37,185 bases of DNA from NCBI GenBank assembly GCA_004554105.1, contig SFNW01000009.1:1-37185 (forward strand), given 5' to 3'. Of the stretch, positions 15,156 to 23,709 are shown piece after piece. Position numbers and translations under genes: made by a program. The DNA is from Clostridiales bacterium (GTDB lineage Bacteria > Bacillota > Clostridia > Oscillospirales > CAG-272). The notes below the pieces were generated by a model, which was not told the origin of the DNA, searched no databases, and saw nothing but the letters and a program-made list of their open reading frames with translations. The stretch's first letter is position 1; the number at the start of each line of letters is the position of its first letter.

Positions 15156-16853
15156 TTAATTCTCACAGAACCAGTCGATGGCTTCGAGATAGCCGTCGGT
15201 GCCGTGACCGACGATGGTTTTCTTCGCCGCGAGCGAAACATAGGAGAAGCGGCGGAATTCCTCGCGCGTATTGACGTCCGAAATGTGGATTTCGACCGTC
15301 GGAATCGCGACCGCCTTCAGCGCGTCGAGAATCGCGACGCTCGTGTGCGTGTAGGCGGCGGGGTTGATGACGATGCCGTCAAACTTACCGTAGGCAGCCT
15401 GAATTTCGTCGACAATCGAGCCTTCGTGATTCGACTGGAAGCACTTGACCTCGATGTTCTTCTCTTTGCAGTGCTTGCGGATTTTCGCAAGCAGGTCGGC
15501 GTAGGTCTCTCTGCCGTAGACGGCAGGCTCGCGAATGCCGAGCATATTGAGATTCGGTCCGTTGATGACGAGCAGCTTTAAGCGTTTTTCCTTGCCCGAT
15601 GTCGGCTTGCCGCCCCGCTTTACAAAGGCGGCGAGTGCGCGCGCCGCCGACGCGCTCACGCTGTTTGAGTCGGGAATTTCGGCGTCCGCGCAAGCCTCGT
15701 AAATCGCGTGGCGTTCCCCGTAGAGTTTTTCGACTGCGCCGTCCCCCGCAGAGAGCGGTCTGCCGCCGCGCGCCAGCTTTTCGGTGGCGCGGTGCAGATA
15801 GAGGACAAAGCCGTTTTGCCGCAGGGCGTCGCGGTTTTCGGCGCGAAGCACCGTGCCGCCGCCGCAGGCGATTATCTGCCCACCCGACGCGCAGATTTCT
15901 TTTGTCACCTCGGCTTCAAGGTCGCGGAAGTAGGCTTCGCCGTGCGTCTCGAAAATCTCGGGAATGGGCATACCGGCCCGCTCGGTAATCAATGCGTCAA
16001 TATCGCAGAGCGGGCGTCCGGTCTTTTCGGCGAGGATTTTGCCGACCGTGCTTTTGCCGCAGCCGGGCATACCGACAAGCACGATATTGGCAAGCTCGCG
16101 CCGCAGCGCTTCGGCAACGCGGGCGATTTCGCCGTCGGTGTGCTTCTTGCCGCGAAAGAGCGTGTCGGCAGCCGCCGCCTGCGCCACCAGCATGGACAGC
16201 CCGCCTGCGGCGGGAATGCCGCGGCGCTCGGCGTCGAGCACGAGCGCGGTGCGCAGCGGATTGTAGACCACGTCGACAACGCCCGCGAGCTTATCAAAGC
16301 CGTCGAGCGAAATCGGGCTTACGCCTGTGTTCGGGTACATACCGACCGGCGTTGTATTGACGAGAATTTCGGCGTCGCCGTGCAGAGACTGTACATTGTC
16401 GTAATTGACCTCGCCGCCGCGCGAAACGACGACGATTTCCCGTGCGCCGAGCCGCTTTGCGGCAAAGCGCGCCGTCTTGGACGTGCCGCCGCTGCCGAGA
16501 ATCAGTACCTTTTTGCCCTCAAACGAGATGTGCGCCTGTCTGCACAGGAAGAGAAAGCCGTCGACATCGGTATTGCAGCCGAACAGCCTGCCGCCGCAGT
16601 TGACGACCGTGTTGACCGCGCCGATTTCGACCGCCGCGCCGTCGAGCGCGTCGCAGAGCGGCATGACCGCCTGCTTATAGGGAATCGTGACGTTGACGCC
16701 CGCAAAGCTGCGCTCGGCGAAAAAGGTGTTCAGCTCCGACGGCTCAAGCGCGTGCAGCTCGTAATTCGGGTTGCCGAGCGCCCCGTGGACGCGCGGCGAA
16801 TGCGAATGCCCGAGCGGGTTGCCGATGAGGAAATACTTCGTTTCGGGTTTCAT
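15156..16853 (-). CDS. aroE-aroK-aroQ: Trifunctional AroE-AroK-AroQ: shikimate dehydrogenase, shikimate kinase and type II 3-dehydroquinase
   Basis: One uninterrupted 565-residue frame carries three complete enzymes. Residues 1-250 are AroE: SHSPRVHG, catalytic K60 in NVTIPYK, D96 in NTDVDGF, NADP loop LGSGGTSKT, and GLSMLVAQAA. Residues 254-412 are AroK: Walker A GMPGCGKST, CDIDALI, FRDLEAEV, ACGGGTVL, and lid LARGGRPLS. After a basic linker (413-424, KRGGKPTSGKEK), residues 425-565 are type II AroQ: INGPNLNMLGIREPAVYG with catalytic Y446, SNHEGSIVDEIQAA, INPAAYTHTSVAI, and EIHISDVNTREEF with the catalytic His. It performs dehydroquinate to dehydroshikimate (AroQ), to shikimate (AroE), to shikimate 3-phosphate (AroK). 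Three consecutive steps, but the domain order is not the pathway order. It is the last gene of the aro operon, 11 bp after pheA. All key residues look intact. Confidence 0.95.
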   Translation of the reverse strand: MKPETKYFLIGNPLGHSHSPRVHGALGNPNYELHALEPSELNTFFAERSFAGVNVTIPYKQAVMPLCDALDGAAVEIGAVNTVVNCGGRLFGCNTDVDGFLFLCRQAHISFEGKKVLILGSGGTSKTARFAAKRLGAREIVVVSRGGEVNYDNVQSLHGDAEILVNTTPVGMYPNTGVSPISLDGFDKLAGVVDVVYNPLRTALVLDAERRGIPAAGGLSMLVAQAAAADTLFRGKKHTDGEIARVAEALRRELANIVLVGMPGCGKSTVGKILAEKTGRPLCDIDALITERAGMPIPEIFETHGEAYFRDLEAEVTKEICASGGQIIACGGGTVLRAENRDALRQNGFVLYLHRATEKLARGGRPLSAGDGAVEKLYGERHAIYEACADAEIPDSNSVSASAARALAAFVKRGGKPTSGKEKRLKLLVINGPNLNMLGIREPAVYGRETYADLLAKIRKHCKEKNIEVKCFQSNHEGSIVDEIQAAYGKFDGIVINPAAYTHTSVAILDALKAVAIPTVEIHISDVNTREEFRRFSYVSLAAKKTIVGHGTDGYLEAIDWFCEN

Positions 16854-16864
16854 CGCTGCGTCCC

Positions 16865-18007
16865 TCAGACCTCGGAATAACTGCCGAGGAAGGCGCTGTC
16901 CGGGTATTCCGCGTCAAAGAGGTCGAGCGTCTTGAGCAGTCCCTCGTCGGCGAGCGACCCCTCGAAGTCGAGGTAGAACATATATTCAAAGTCCTTGCCG
17001 CGAATCGGGCGGCTCTCGATCTTGGAGAAGTTGACGCCGAGCGCGGCGAACTTGGAAATAATCGAGAAGAGCGAGCCGGGCGTGTGCGGCAGGGTGAACA
17101 TGATGCTGGTCTTATTTGCGCCGGGGTAGATTTCAAGCGACTTGGAAATGCAGATGAAGCGGGTGTGGTTGTTGTCGCTGTCGGCGACCGAGGACTGCAC
17201 CTCGACAAGTCCGTAGAGCGACGCGCAAGCCGAGCTTGCAATCGCGGCGATGTCGGTTCTGCCGCTCTCGGCAACCGTCTTTGCGGCGACGGCAGTATTC
17301 TCGCATTCGGTGATTTTGACGTCCTTGCCGAGCGAGTCGAGGAAGCGCTTGCACTGTCCGAGCGCCTGCGGGTGCGAGACGATTTCCTTGATGCCCGAGA
17401 GCGTTGTGCCGGGTCTTGCGACGAGCGAATGGTCGACGCGCAGCTTGACGCTCTTTACGATGTAGACCTTGTGCTTCTTCATCAGGTCGTAGACCTCGGT
17501 CACCGAGCCGTGCAGATTGTTGTCAATCGGCAGCACACCGTAGCGGCAGAGACCGCCCGCGACCGCGTTGAACACGCCATCGAAGCTGCCGAAGTGCATG
17601 ATGCTCGGAATCGAGAAGAGTTTTTCCGCCGCAAGCTGCGAATACGCGCCCTCTGCGCCCTGGCAGGCAACCGTGCAGGTGACGGGCAGGGTCGGCGCGG
17701 TGTTTTCAATCGCTTCGTGAATCATGGCGGACAGCTTGCCGCCCGCCGCGGTTTTCTTGGTCTGATAGGCGCGTGAGACTTCAAACAGTGTGCTGTAGAA
17801 AATTTTGAAATAGGTTGCCATGTCGGCGTCCATTTCCTTGGTCAGCCGCACGACGATGTCGCGCTCGCGCCCCGGGTGTGCGACGGGCAGACCGTTTTCC
17901 TTTTTGTACGCCGCAATGTCGGCGCAGATGTCCATGCGCTTCAGAAATGCGTCGCGAATGGTGTCGTCCAGCGCGTCAATTTGTGTTCTCAGTTCTTTCA
18001 GGTCCAT
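16865..18007 (-). CDS. pheA: Bifunctional chorismate mutase/prephenate dehydratase (P-protein)
   Basis: The 380-residue protein converts chorismate through prephenate to phenylpyruvate, the committed route to phenylalanine. Residues 1-90 are an AroQ-class chorismate mutase (MDLKELRTQIDALDDTIRDA, ERDIVVRLT). Residues about 108-285 are the dehydratase (CQGAEGAYSQLAAEKLF, YGVLPIDNNLHGSVTEVYDL, SHPQALGQCKRFL, and the TRF motif in NNHTRFICI). Residues about 295-375 are an ACT domain (TSIMFTLPHTPGSLFSIIS, ESRPIRGKDFEYMFYLDF), the usual Phe feedback site. ATG 18007 is chosen because AGAGGAA lies 7-8 bp upstream; another in-frame ATG 13 codons earlier lacks a ribosome site. A 287-bp gap holding a palindromic repeat separates it from aroC, unlike the tight spacing of the rest of the operon. 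Confidence 0.95.
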   Translation of the reverse strand: MDLKELRTQIDALDDTIRDAFLKRMDICADIAAYKKENGLPVAHPGRERDIVVRLTKEMDADMATYFKIFYSTLFEVSRAYQTKKTAAGGKLSAMIHEAIENTAPTLPVTCTVACQGAEGAYSQLAAEKLFSIPSIMHFGSFDGVFNAVAGGLCRYGVLPIDNNLHGSVTEVYDLMKKHKVYIVKSVKLRVDHSLVARPGTTLSGIKEIVSHPQALGQCKRFLDSLGKDVKITECENTAVAAKTVAESGRTDIAAIASSACASLYGLVEVQSSVADSDNNHTRFICISKSLEIYPGANKTSIMFTLPHTPGSLFSIISKFAALGVNFSKIESRPIRGKDFEYMFYLDFEGSLADEGLLKTLDLFDAEYPDSAFLGSYSEV

Positions 18008-18028
18008 CGTTGTTTCCTCTTTATCGTA

Positions 18029-18051
18029 ATTATAGTTTAACCACAAAAAAT
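18029..18051 (-). promoter_or_regulatory. Weak candidate internal promoter before pheA
   Basis: A perfect TATAAT on the minus strand (18029-18034) lies 21 bp before the pheA ATG. No good -35 box is at 16-18 bp, and the surrounding DNA is A/T-rich. It could let pheA and the trifunctional gene be expressed apart from the upstream attenuator. Confidence 0.3.
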
Positions 18052-18112
18052 ATAAGTCTTGTAACGCGAGTAGGCTTCGGAATAAAGGTTTCGCGCCCTT
18101 TCCTGCAATCCG

Positions 18113-18250
18113 GGCTTCCCCTCGGGGAAGCTGTCGCGTTAGCGACTGATGAGGGATTTAACCGAGAAAAGCGGTTTACAAAGCTGTGGGCGACTGCCTG
18201 CAAGCCCTCATCCGTCAACTTCGTTGACACCTTCCCCAAAGGGGAAGGCT
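18113..18250. repeat. MITE-like palindromic repeat inside the aro operon (copy A)
   Basis: About 138 bp. The left end is a hairpin GCTTCCCCTCGGGGAAGC, then CTGTCGCGTTAGCGACTGAT and GAGGG. The right end mirrors it with CCCTCATCCGTCAACTTCGT, TGACACCTTCCCC and GGGGAAGGC. The ends are therefore terminal inverted repeats that themselves contain hairpins. A relative with the same ends is at 27134-27351. It has no coding capacity. It separates aroC from pheA. Confidence 0.8.
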
Positions 18251-18294
18251 TTTCCGGCAATCAGAGCCGAAAGATTTACTTTTCGACTGATAAT

Positions 18295-19383
18295 TTATAT
18301 TTTATTGTCTTCTTTCATTGCGTCGAGCAGGCAGAGTGCCGTGACCGCCTCGACGACGGGGACGGCGCGCACGACGACGCAGGGGTCGTGGCGACCGGTA
18401 ATCACGAGTTTCGCATTCTCGCCTTTGACAAGGCTTACCGTGTCCTGCTCCTTGGCAATCGAGGGCGTCGGCTTAAAGGCGACGCGCAGGACAAGCGGCA
18501 TGCCGTTTGTGATGCCGCCCTGAATGCCGCCGCTGTTGTTGGTGCGCGTGCGCACGACAGTTCCGTCCATGTAAAAGGGGTCGTTGTGCGTGCTGCCGCG
18601 CAGCTCCGCCGCGCCAAAGCCGCTGCCGAATTCCACGCCCTTGACGGCGGGAATGCCGAAGAGCGCCGCCGCAAGGCGGTTTTCCATGCCGTCGAACATC
18701 GGATTGCCAAGCCCTGTGGGCAACCCCGTCGCGCCGCATTCAACGATGCCGCCGACCGAATCGCAGTCTGCCTTTGCGGCGAGAATCGCGTCGTGCATTT
18801 GCTCGCCCGCTTCGTCCGAGAGGACGGGGAAGGGCTTATCTTTAGCGGCACAGAGCGTATCGGCGGTGAGCGCCGCCATGTCATAGGGGGTATCGGGAAT
18901 CCCCGCGACGCGGAAAAGATGTGCGCCTACGGTAATGCCGCGCGCTTCGAGCAGTTGCAGTGCGATGCCGCCCGCAATGCAGAGCGGCGCGGTCAGTCTG
19001 CCCGAAAAATGTCCGCCGCCGCGAATATCGTTGTGCCCGCCGTATTTGACAAACGCCGTGTAGTCGGCGTGCGAGGGACGGGGCAGCTCGCGCAGATTGC
19101 CGTAATCTCCCGAGCGGACATTGGTGTTTTCGATAACGGCGGTAATCGGCGCGCCCGTGGTCACACCGTCCAGCACGCCGCAAAGAAATTTCGGCGCATC
19201 GGGCTCGCGGCGCGAGGTTGCCGCCGCATCTCTGCCGGGAGCGCGCCGCTCCATAAAGGCGGAGAGCTTGTCAAAGTCGATTTTGAAGCCTGCGGGAACG
19301 CCGTCGAGCGTCATGCCGATTGCCTCGGTATGCGACCCGCCGAAGATGCTGACCGTGATGTTTTTACCCATGCGTGACGACAC
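18295..19383 (-). CDS. aroC: Chorismate synthase
   Basis: This 362-residue enzyme eliminates phosphate from EPSP to give chorismate and needs reduced FMN. The family signatures are GGSHTEAIGMTLDGVPAG, RREPDAPKFLCGV, NTNVRSGDY, RPSHADYTAFVKYGG, DIRGGGHFSGR, GNPMFDGMEN and THNDPFYM, and NNSGGIQGGITNGMP. I chose GTG 19383 as start. GGAGGT lies 7 bp upstream, and the resulting MSSRMGKNITVSIFGGSH matches the usual N-terminus of the family. The ATG at 19371 and a farther one at 19416 lack a properly placed ribosome site. It overlaps the end of aroA by 20 bp. The conserved first signature has GGSH instead of the common GESH, a small substitution worth noting. Confidence 0.94.
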   Translation of the reverse strand: MSSRMGKNITVSIFGGSHTEAIGMTLDGVPAGFKIDFDKLSAFMERRAPGRDAAATSRREPDAPKFLCGVLDGVTTGAPITAVIENTNVRSGDYGNLRELPRPSHADYTAFVKYGGHNDIRGGGHFSGRLTAPLCIAGGIALQLLEARGITVGAHLFRVAGIPDTPYDMAALTADTLCAAKDKPFPVLSDEAGEQMHDAILAAKADCDSVGGIVECGATGLPTGLGNPMFDGMENRLAAALFGIPAVKGVEFGSGFGAAELRGSTHNDPFYMDGTVVRTRTNNSGGIQGGITNGMPLVLRVAFKPTPSIAKEQDTVSLVKGENAKLVITGRHDPCVVVRAVPVVEAVTALCLLDAMKEDNKI

Positions 19384-20638
19384 TGCAAGTACCTCCGAGT
19401 TTCTGTATATCTTCAAAAAAGGTGGGATAGGATTTGTTGACTGCCTGTGCGCCGCGAATGACGACTGCGCCGTCCGTCGCCGCGGCGAGAATCGCCGCGC
19501 TCATCACGATGCGGTGGTCGTTTGCACCGTCAACCGCGCCGCCGTGCAGCCGCGTTCCCGTAAGGATAAAGCCGTCGTCCGTGACCACGACTCTGCCGCC
19601 GAGTACGGAAAGCATTCGCGCGGTGGTGGCAAGGCGATCGCTCTCCTTGAGCTTCAGCCGCGCCGCGCCGCGAATGCGGCTTTGCCCCTCCGCCGCCGCA
19701 AGAACTGCGGCAAGCATCGGGAGCGCGTCTGGAATGTCCTCGCCGTCAAAGTCGAGCGCGGAGAGCTTCCCCCCCGTGACGGTGATTTCGCCGTCGCGCC
19801 GCTCGACCGAAGCGCCCGCTTCGCAAAGCAGGTCGAGCAGGCGTTTGTCCCGCTGGCGGCTGTCCGCCCGCAGTCCCGTGACCGTGACGCTGCCGCCGAG
19901 CGCGCCCGCCGCGAGAAAATACCCCGCGTTTGACCAATCGCCCTCGGCGCTGTAGCCCCGCACGGGCGTATAGCTTTGCCCGCCGGGGATATAAAAGCCG
20001 TCGTCGGTCTTTTCGGCGCGTAAGCCGAACAGGCGGAGCGTGTCGAGCGTCATGTCGACGTAGCCGCCCGAGACGAGCGGCGTGGTTAAGCAAATGCGGC
20101 TGTCGCCGTTAAGCAGCGGCAGCGCGAACAAAAGCCCGCTGATATACTGCGAGCTGACGTCGCCGCGAATCGCATAGACGCCGCTCTGCATACCGCCGCC
20201 GATTTCAATCGGCAGTCGGTCGCGGTCAAGGCACGCGCCGCCCGTGCGCAAAACGCGGCAAAGCTCGTCAAACGGGCGGGCGGCAAGCCCGCTTTTGCCC
20301 GTCAGGGTAAAGCCGCCGCCGAGCGCCGCCGCGACAGGCAGGCAAAGCCGCGCCGTCGTGCCGCATTCTACGGCGTCGAGTACCGCGCCGCGCTTCGACG
20401 ATGCAATGCCGTCGATCTCGGCTGTATAATCGCCGTCCTCGCCGCAAACCGTAATCTTCGCGCCGAGTGCATTCAGCACGCCGACCGTCGCCGCAATATC
20501 GTCCGACAGCGTGGTGAAGGTCAGCGAGGAACGCCCCTTTGCCAGCGCCGCCGCAAAGAGAAAGCGGTGAACGTCCGACTTGGAGGAAATCGCGCGAATC
20601 CGACCGCAGAGCGGGCGGTTTTCAACCAACATATCCAT
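19364..20638 (-). CDS. aroA: EPSP synthase (3-phosphoshikimate 1-carboxyvinyltransferase)
   Basis: The 424-residue enzyme joins PEP to shikimate 3-phosphate. It has the two-domain inverse alpha/beta fold with SSKSDVHRFLFAAALA near the N-terminus (substrate Lys and Ser), ECGTTARLCLPVAAALGG where many homologues read NSGTT or NAGTA, GDVSSQYISGLLFALPLL, LKLKESDRLATTARML and DHRIVMSAAILAA. The ECGTTARL loop and missing LPGSKS motif (here AISSKSD) suggest the more divergent class II type, which is often less sensitive to glyphosate; that property is inference. Length is normal. It begins 8 bp after aroB ends and overlaps aroC. Confidence 0.94.
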   Translation of the reverse strand: MDMLVENRPLCGRIRAISSKSDVHRFLFAAALAKGRSSLTFTTLSDDIAATVGVLNALGAKITVCGEDGDYTAEIDGIASSKRGAVLDAVECGTTARLCLPVAAALGGGFTLTGKSGLAARPFDELCRVLRTGGACLDRDRLPIEIGGGMQSGVYAIRGDVSSQYISGLLFALPLLNGDSRICLTTPLVSGGYVDMTLDTLRLFGLRAEKTDDGFYIPGGQSYTPVRGYSAEGDWSNAGYFLAAGALGGSVTVTGLRADSRQRDKRLLDLLCEAGASVERRDGEITVTGGKLSALDFDGEDIPDALPMLAAVLAAAEGQSRIRGAARLKLKESDRLATTARMLSVLGGRVVVTDDGFILTGTRLHGGAVDGANDHRIVMSAAILAAATDGAVVIRGAQAVNKSYPTFFEDIQKLGGTCSVVTHG

Positions 20639-20646
20639 CTCCGGAT

Positions 20647-21696
20647 TTACAGACCGCGCGCGACAAATGCGGCGGCGTCCTCCTTGCTCTTGCGCAGGAC
20701 GGTGCAGTCGCCGACCGACCTCGGCACAATCAGATTGATGCTGCCGCCGTCGGCTTTCTTGTCCGAGAGCATGAGCGGCGCGAGGGTTTCAATGCCGAAA
20801 GTCGTTCCCTTCGGCAGTCCGAGCGCGTCAAGCGCGTCGCAGACGCGCTGTGCCGTGCCGCTTTCGCACAGATTTGCGGCTTCCGCCGCGCGGGCGACGA
20901 CGCCCATACCCGCGGCGACCGCGTGTCCGTGCGTCATCGAGAAGTTCGACGCGGCTTCGATGGCGTGTCCGACCGTGTGCCCGAGGTTGAGCAGCTGCCG
21001 CCTGCCGCGGTCAAACTCGTCCTCGGACACGATGTCGCGCTTGATTTCCACACAGCGTGCAATCAGCGACGCCATGGTTTCATTTTGATAATTCCTGACC
21101 TTTTCAAACAGGGCTTCGTCGCAGATGATGCCGTATTTCAGCATTTCGGCAAGTCCGTCGCCGATCTGATGTTCGGTCAGCGTCCCGAGCGTGTCGGTAT
21201 CGCAGAAAACCGCGCTCGGCTGGTGGAACGCACCGCAGAGATTCTTGCCGTGGGCAAGGTCGACTGCGGTCTTGCCGCCGACCGAGGAATCCACTGCCGC
21301 AAGCAGGGTGGTCGGCAGTTGGACATAGCGGATTCCGCGCGCGTAGACCGCCGCGGCAAAGCCCGCAAGGTCGCCGACCACGCCGCCGCCGAGTGCGACG
21401 ACGATGTCGCTGCGCGTGTAGTGCAGTTCGGCGAGCCTTTCGAGTACGCCCTCGAGCGTCGAGAGCCGCTTCCGGGCTTCGCCGCTTTGAAAGACAAAGG
21501 TATCACAGACATAGCCCGCGTCGGTCAGCGACTTTGCCACGCGCGCGCCGTAGAGCGGCGCGACAATGTCGTCCGAGACGAGCATTGCCCGCGCGGCGGG
21601 GAGCAGAGCGCGTATGCGTGCGCCGACGGTATCGAGTATGCCGCTGCCGATATGCACTTCGTAGGGCTTGCTTGTATTTACGGGAATCGTCAGCAT
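20647..21696 (-). CDS. aroB: 3-dehydroquinate synthase
   Basis: The 349-residue NAD- and metal-dependent cyclase converts DAHP to 3-dehydroquinate. Visible motifs are VALGGGVVGDLAGFAAAVYARG (NAD binding), RYVQLPTTLLAAVDSSVGGKTAVDLAHGKN, AEMLKYGIICD (metal Glu), LNLGHTVGHAIEAAS and the metal His in SMTHGHAVAAGM. All ligand positions appear present. Its start overlaps the tyrA stop by 7 bp, so translation is coupled. It is the third gene of the aro operon. Confidence 0.96.
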   Translation of the reverse strand: MLTIPVNTSKPYEVHIGSGILDTVGARIRALLPAARAMLVSDDIVAPLYGARVAKSLTDAGYVCDTFVFQSGEARKRLSTLEGVLERLAELHYTRSDIVVALGGGVVGDLAGFAAAVYARGIRYVQLPTTLLAAVDSSVGGKTAVDLAHGKNLCGAFHQPSAVFCDTDTLGTLTEHQIGDGLAEMLKYGIICDEALFEKVRNYQNETMASLIARCVEIKRDIVSEDEFDRGRRQLLNLGHTVGHAIEAASNFSMTHGHAVAAGMGVVARAAEAANLCESGTAQRVCDALDALGLPKGTTFGIETLAPLMLSDKKADGGSINLIVPRSVGDCTVLRKSKEDAAAFVARGL

Positions 21697-22556
21697 TTCG
21701 ATTTTCCTTTCGGCGCAAACTGCAGCTTTTCGGATTCGATTTTGCGTGCGTTGCCCTCGGCGAGCAGCGCGTGCATCGCGTCGCGGTCGCCCTTGTCGAG
21801 CGCTGCCTTGTAGCTTTCAAGGTTGCCGATGAGTTCGCCGAGCGCGTCGGAGAGATTCTCGCGGTTTTCAAAGAAAAGCTCGGTCCACATATCCGCGCTC
21901 AGCCGCGCGACGCGCGTCATGTCGGCAAACGAGCCTGCGGCAAAGCCGCTGTACTCGGTGGCGAGTCTGCCGTGAATGTAGGCACTTGAAACGACGTGCG
22001 CAAGCTGCGAGGTAAAGGCAATAACCTCGTCGTGATGCTTGCAGGTGCTGACCGTGATTCGACCGAAGCCGATGCCGAGAAACAACTCGGAGAGCGTGTC
22101 GAGTGCCGCCTTGTCGTCGCAGTATTCGGGGCAGAGAATCATGGACGCGCCCGTAAACAACTCGGCAAAAGCGTTTTCGTAGCCGCTGCGCTCGGTGCCT
22201 GCCATCGGGTGACCGCCGATGTAGCGGACGGACGTTCCCTTGACCAGCGCGGCAATCTTGACGGCGACCTCGGTTTTGATGCCGCAGGTGTCGACCAAAA
22301 TCGCGTTTGCTTTGAAGGCTTTCAGGTTTTCGCCGACGAATGCGGCGGCGGCGTCGGGATAGAGCGCGACGATGACGATGTCGCATTCCGCAAGGTCGCG
22401 CGGCTGTCCCGCACGGTCGATGACGCCCTCGGCTTCGGCGCGGCGGCAGACCTCGGCGTCACGGTCAAAGCCGATGACCGTGTGAAAGGTGTGCGCCTTG
22501 ACGGCTTTCGCAATCGAGCCGCCTATAAGCCCGAGACCGCAGATAAAAATGTTCAT
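21690..22556 (-). CDS. tyrA: Prephenate dehydrogenase
   Basis: The 288-residue enzyme oxidises and decarboxylates prephenate toward 4-hydroxyphenylpyruvate, the tyrosine branch. The N-terminal Rossmann motif is IFICGLGLIGGSIAKA with acidic D31 after the second strand (VIGFDRD), favouring NAD. Then come VDTCGIKTEV, GGHPMAGTERSGYENA with the catalytic His, HHDEVIAFTSQLAHVVSSAY and a helical C-terminal domain. No ACT domain or chorismate mutase is fused, so regulation must come from the operon leader or DAHP synthase. Prephenate comes from PheA in this operon. GGGAG lies upstream of ATG. Confidence 0.95.
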   Translation of the reverse strand: MNIFICGLGLIGGSIAKAVKAHTFHTVIGFDRDAEVCRRAEAEGVIDRAGQPRDLAECDIVIVALYPDAAAAFVGENLKAFKANAILVDTCGIKTEVAVKIAALVKGTSVRYIGGHPMAGTERSGYENAFAELFTGASMILCPEYCDDKAALDTLSELFLGIGFGRITVSTCKHHDEVIAFTSQLAHVVSSAYIHGRLATEYSGFAAGSFADMTRVARLSADMWTELFFENRENLSDALGELIGNLESYKAALDKGDRDAMHALLAEGNARKIESEKLQFAPKGKSKC

Positions 22557-22601
22557 GTTCGGTGAGACTCCCGTTTTCGGATTGATTTCGGAAAGGCTTG
22601 C

Positions 22602-23624
22602 TTATGCCTTGTATTCAAACTTGTAGGAATACGGACGAACGGCTTCGACGCACTTCATGACATCGTCGAACTGTTCGGGGGTCAGCGACTGCTTGCCGTC
22701 GCAGAGTGCGTGCGCGGGGTCGTTGTGTACCTCGACAATCAGACCGTCCGCGCCTGCGGCGGTCGCCGCAATGCACATCGGCTTGACGAGACGGGCAACG
22801 CCGGTGGCGTGGCTCGGGTCGATGATGACCGGCAGGTGCGAGCGCTCCTTGAGGACGGGAATCGCGCAGAGGTCAAGCGTGTTGCGCGTGGTCGCAGTCT
22901 CAAAGGTGCGAATGCCGCGCTCGCAGAAAATGACCTCGTTGTTGCCGCCCGCCATGATGTACTCGGCGCTCATCAGCAGTTCCTCAATCGTGCTGGCAAG
23001 TCCGCGCTTGAGCAGAATCGGCTTTCTGACATGACCGAGTTCCTTGAGCAGCTCGAAGTTCTGCATATTGCGCGCGCCGACCTGAATCACGTCGACGTCG
23101 TCGAACAGCGGAAGCTGCGAGATGTCCATAATTTCGGTGACGATGGGCAGACCGGTCTTTGCCTTGGCTTCAAGCAGGAGCTTGATGCCCTCGCCGCGCA
23201 TACCCTGGAAGGAGTAGGGCGAGGTGCGGGGCTTGAACGCGCCGCCGCGCAGCATCTTTGCGCCGCTTGCCTTGACGTCGGCGGCTACGCCGCAGATCTG
23301 CTCCTCGGATTCGACCGAGCAGGGACCTGCAATCACGGCAAAATTGCCGCCGCCGATTTTCACGCCGGCAACATCAATGACCGTGTCGGCGGGGTGGAAT
23401 TTGCGGTTGGCGTTCTTGTACGGTTCCTGAATACGCTTGACGTTCTCGACGATGTCGAGCGCGCCGATCATGTCGATGTCGATTTTCGACGTGTCGCCGA
23501 CAAGACCTAAAATCGTAGAGTTTTCGCCCTGCGACTTGTGAATCTCCAGCCCCATGCCGTGAATGAAGGCTTCGAGTTGGGCAAGCTGGGCGCGGTCTGC
23601 GTTTTGTTTGAGAATGACAATCAT
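22602..23624 (-). CDS. aroF: DAHP synthase, type I-beta with N-terminal regulatory domain
   Basis: The first enzyme of the pathway joins PEP and erythrose 4-phosphate. It has 340 residues: a ferredoxin-like domain (about 1-70, MIVILKQNADRAQLAQLEAF), known in Thermotoga-type enzymes as the Tyr/Phe feedback site, and then a TIM barrel with AGPCSVESEEQ, MLRGGAFKPRTSPYSFQG, GARNMQNFELLKELG, PILLKRGLASTIEE, ERGIRTFETATRNTLD (spelled here TATTRN), and VIIDPSHATG. The ribosome site AGGAG is 9 bp from the ATG. It is the first enzyme gene of the operon, 135 bp after the attenuator leader peptide, as expected for the most tightly controlled step. Confidence 0.96.
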   Translation of the reverse strand: MIVILKQNADRAQLAQLEAFIHGMGLEIHKSQGENSTILGLVGDTSKIDIDMIGALDIVENVKRIQEPYKNANRKFHPADTVIDVAGVKIGGGNFAVIAGPCSVESEEQICGVAADVKASGAKMLRGGAFKPRTSPYSFQGMRGEGIKLLLEAKAKTGLPIVTEIMDISQLPLFDDVDVIQVGARNMQNFELLKELGHVRKPILLKRGLASTIEELLMSAEYIMAGGNNEVIFCERGIRTFETATTRNTLDLCAIPVLKERSHLPVIIDPSHATGVARLVKPMCIAATAAGADGLIVEVHNDPAHALCDGKQSLTPEQFDDVMKCVEAVRPYSYKFEYKA

Positions 23625-23671
23625 GGTTTGGGTCTCCTGTATTTAATAAAGCATTTGACGGTTTGACAAAC

Positions 23672-23709
23672 AAAAACAGGGTTTGCAGCTTGTTTGCCGC
23701 AAACCCTGT
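23672..23709 (-). terminator. Attenuator terminator (3:4 hairpin) of the aro operon
   Basis: On the minus strand, ACAGGGTTTGC (arm 3, 23699-23709) pairs with GCAAACCCTGT (arm 4, 23676-23686) around a 12-nt loop and is followed by TTTTTG. It is an intrinsic terminator lying between the leader peptide stop and aroF, so it must be bypassed for the operon to be expressed. Confidence 0.88.
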
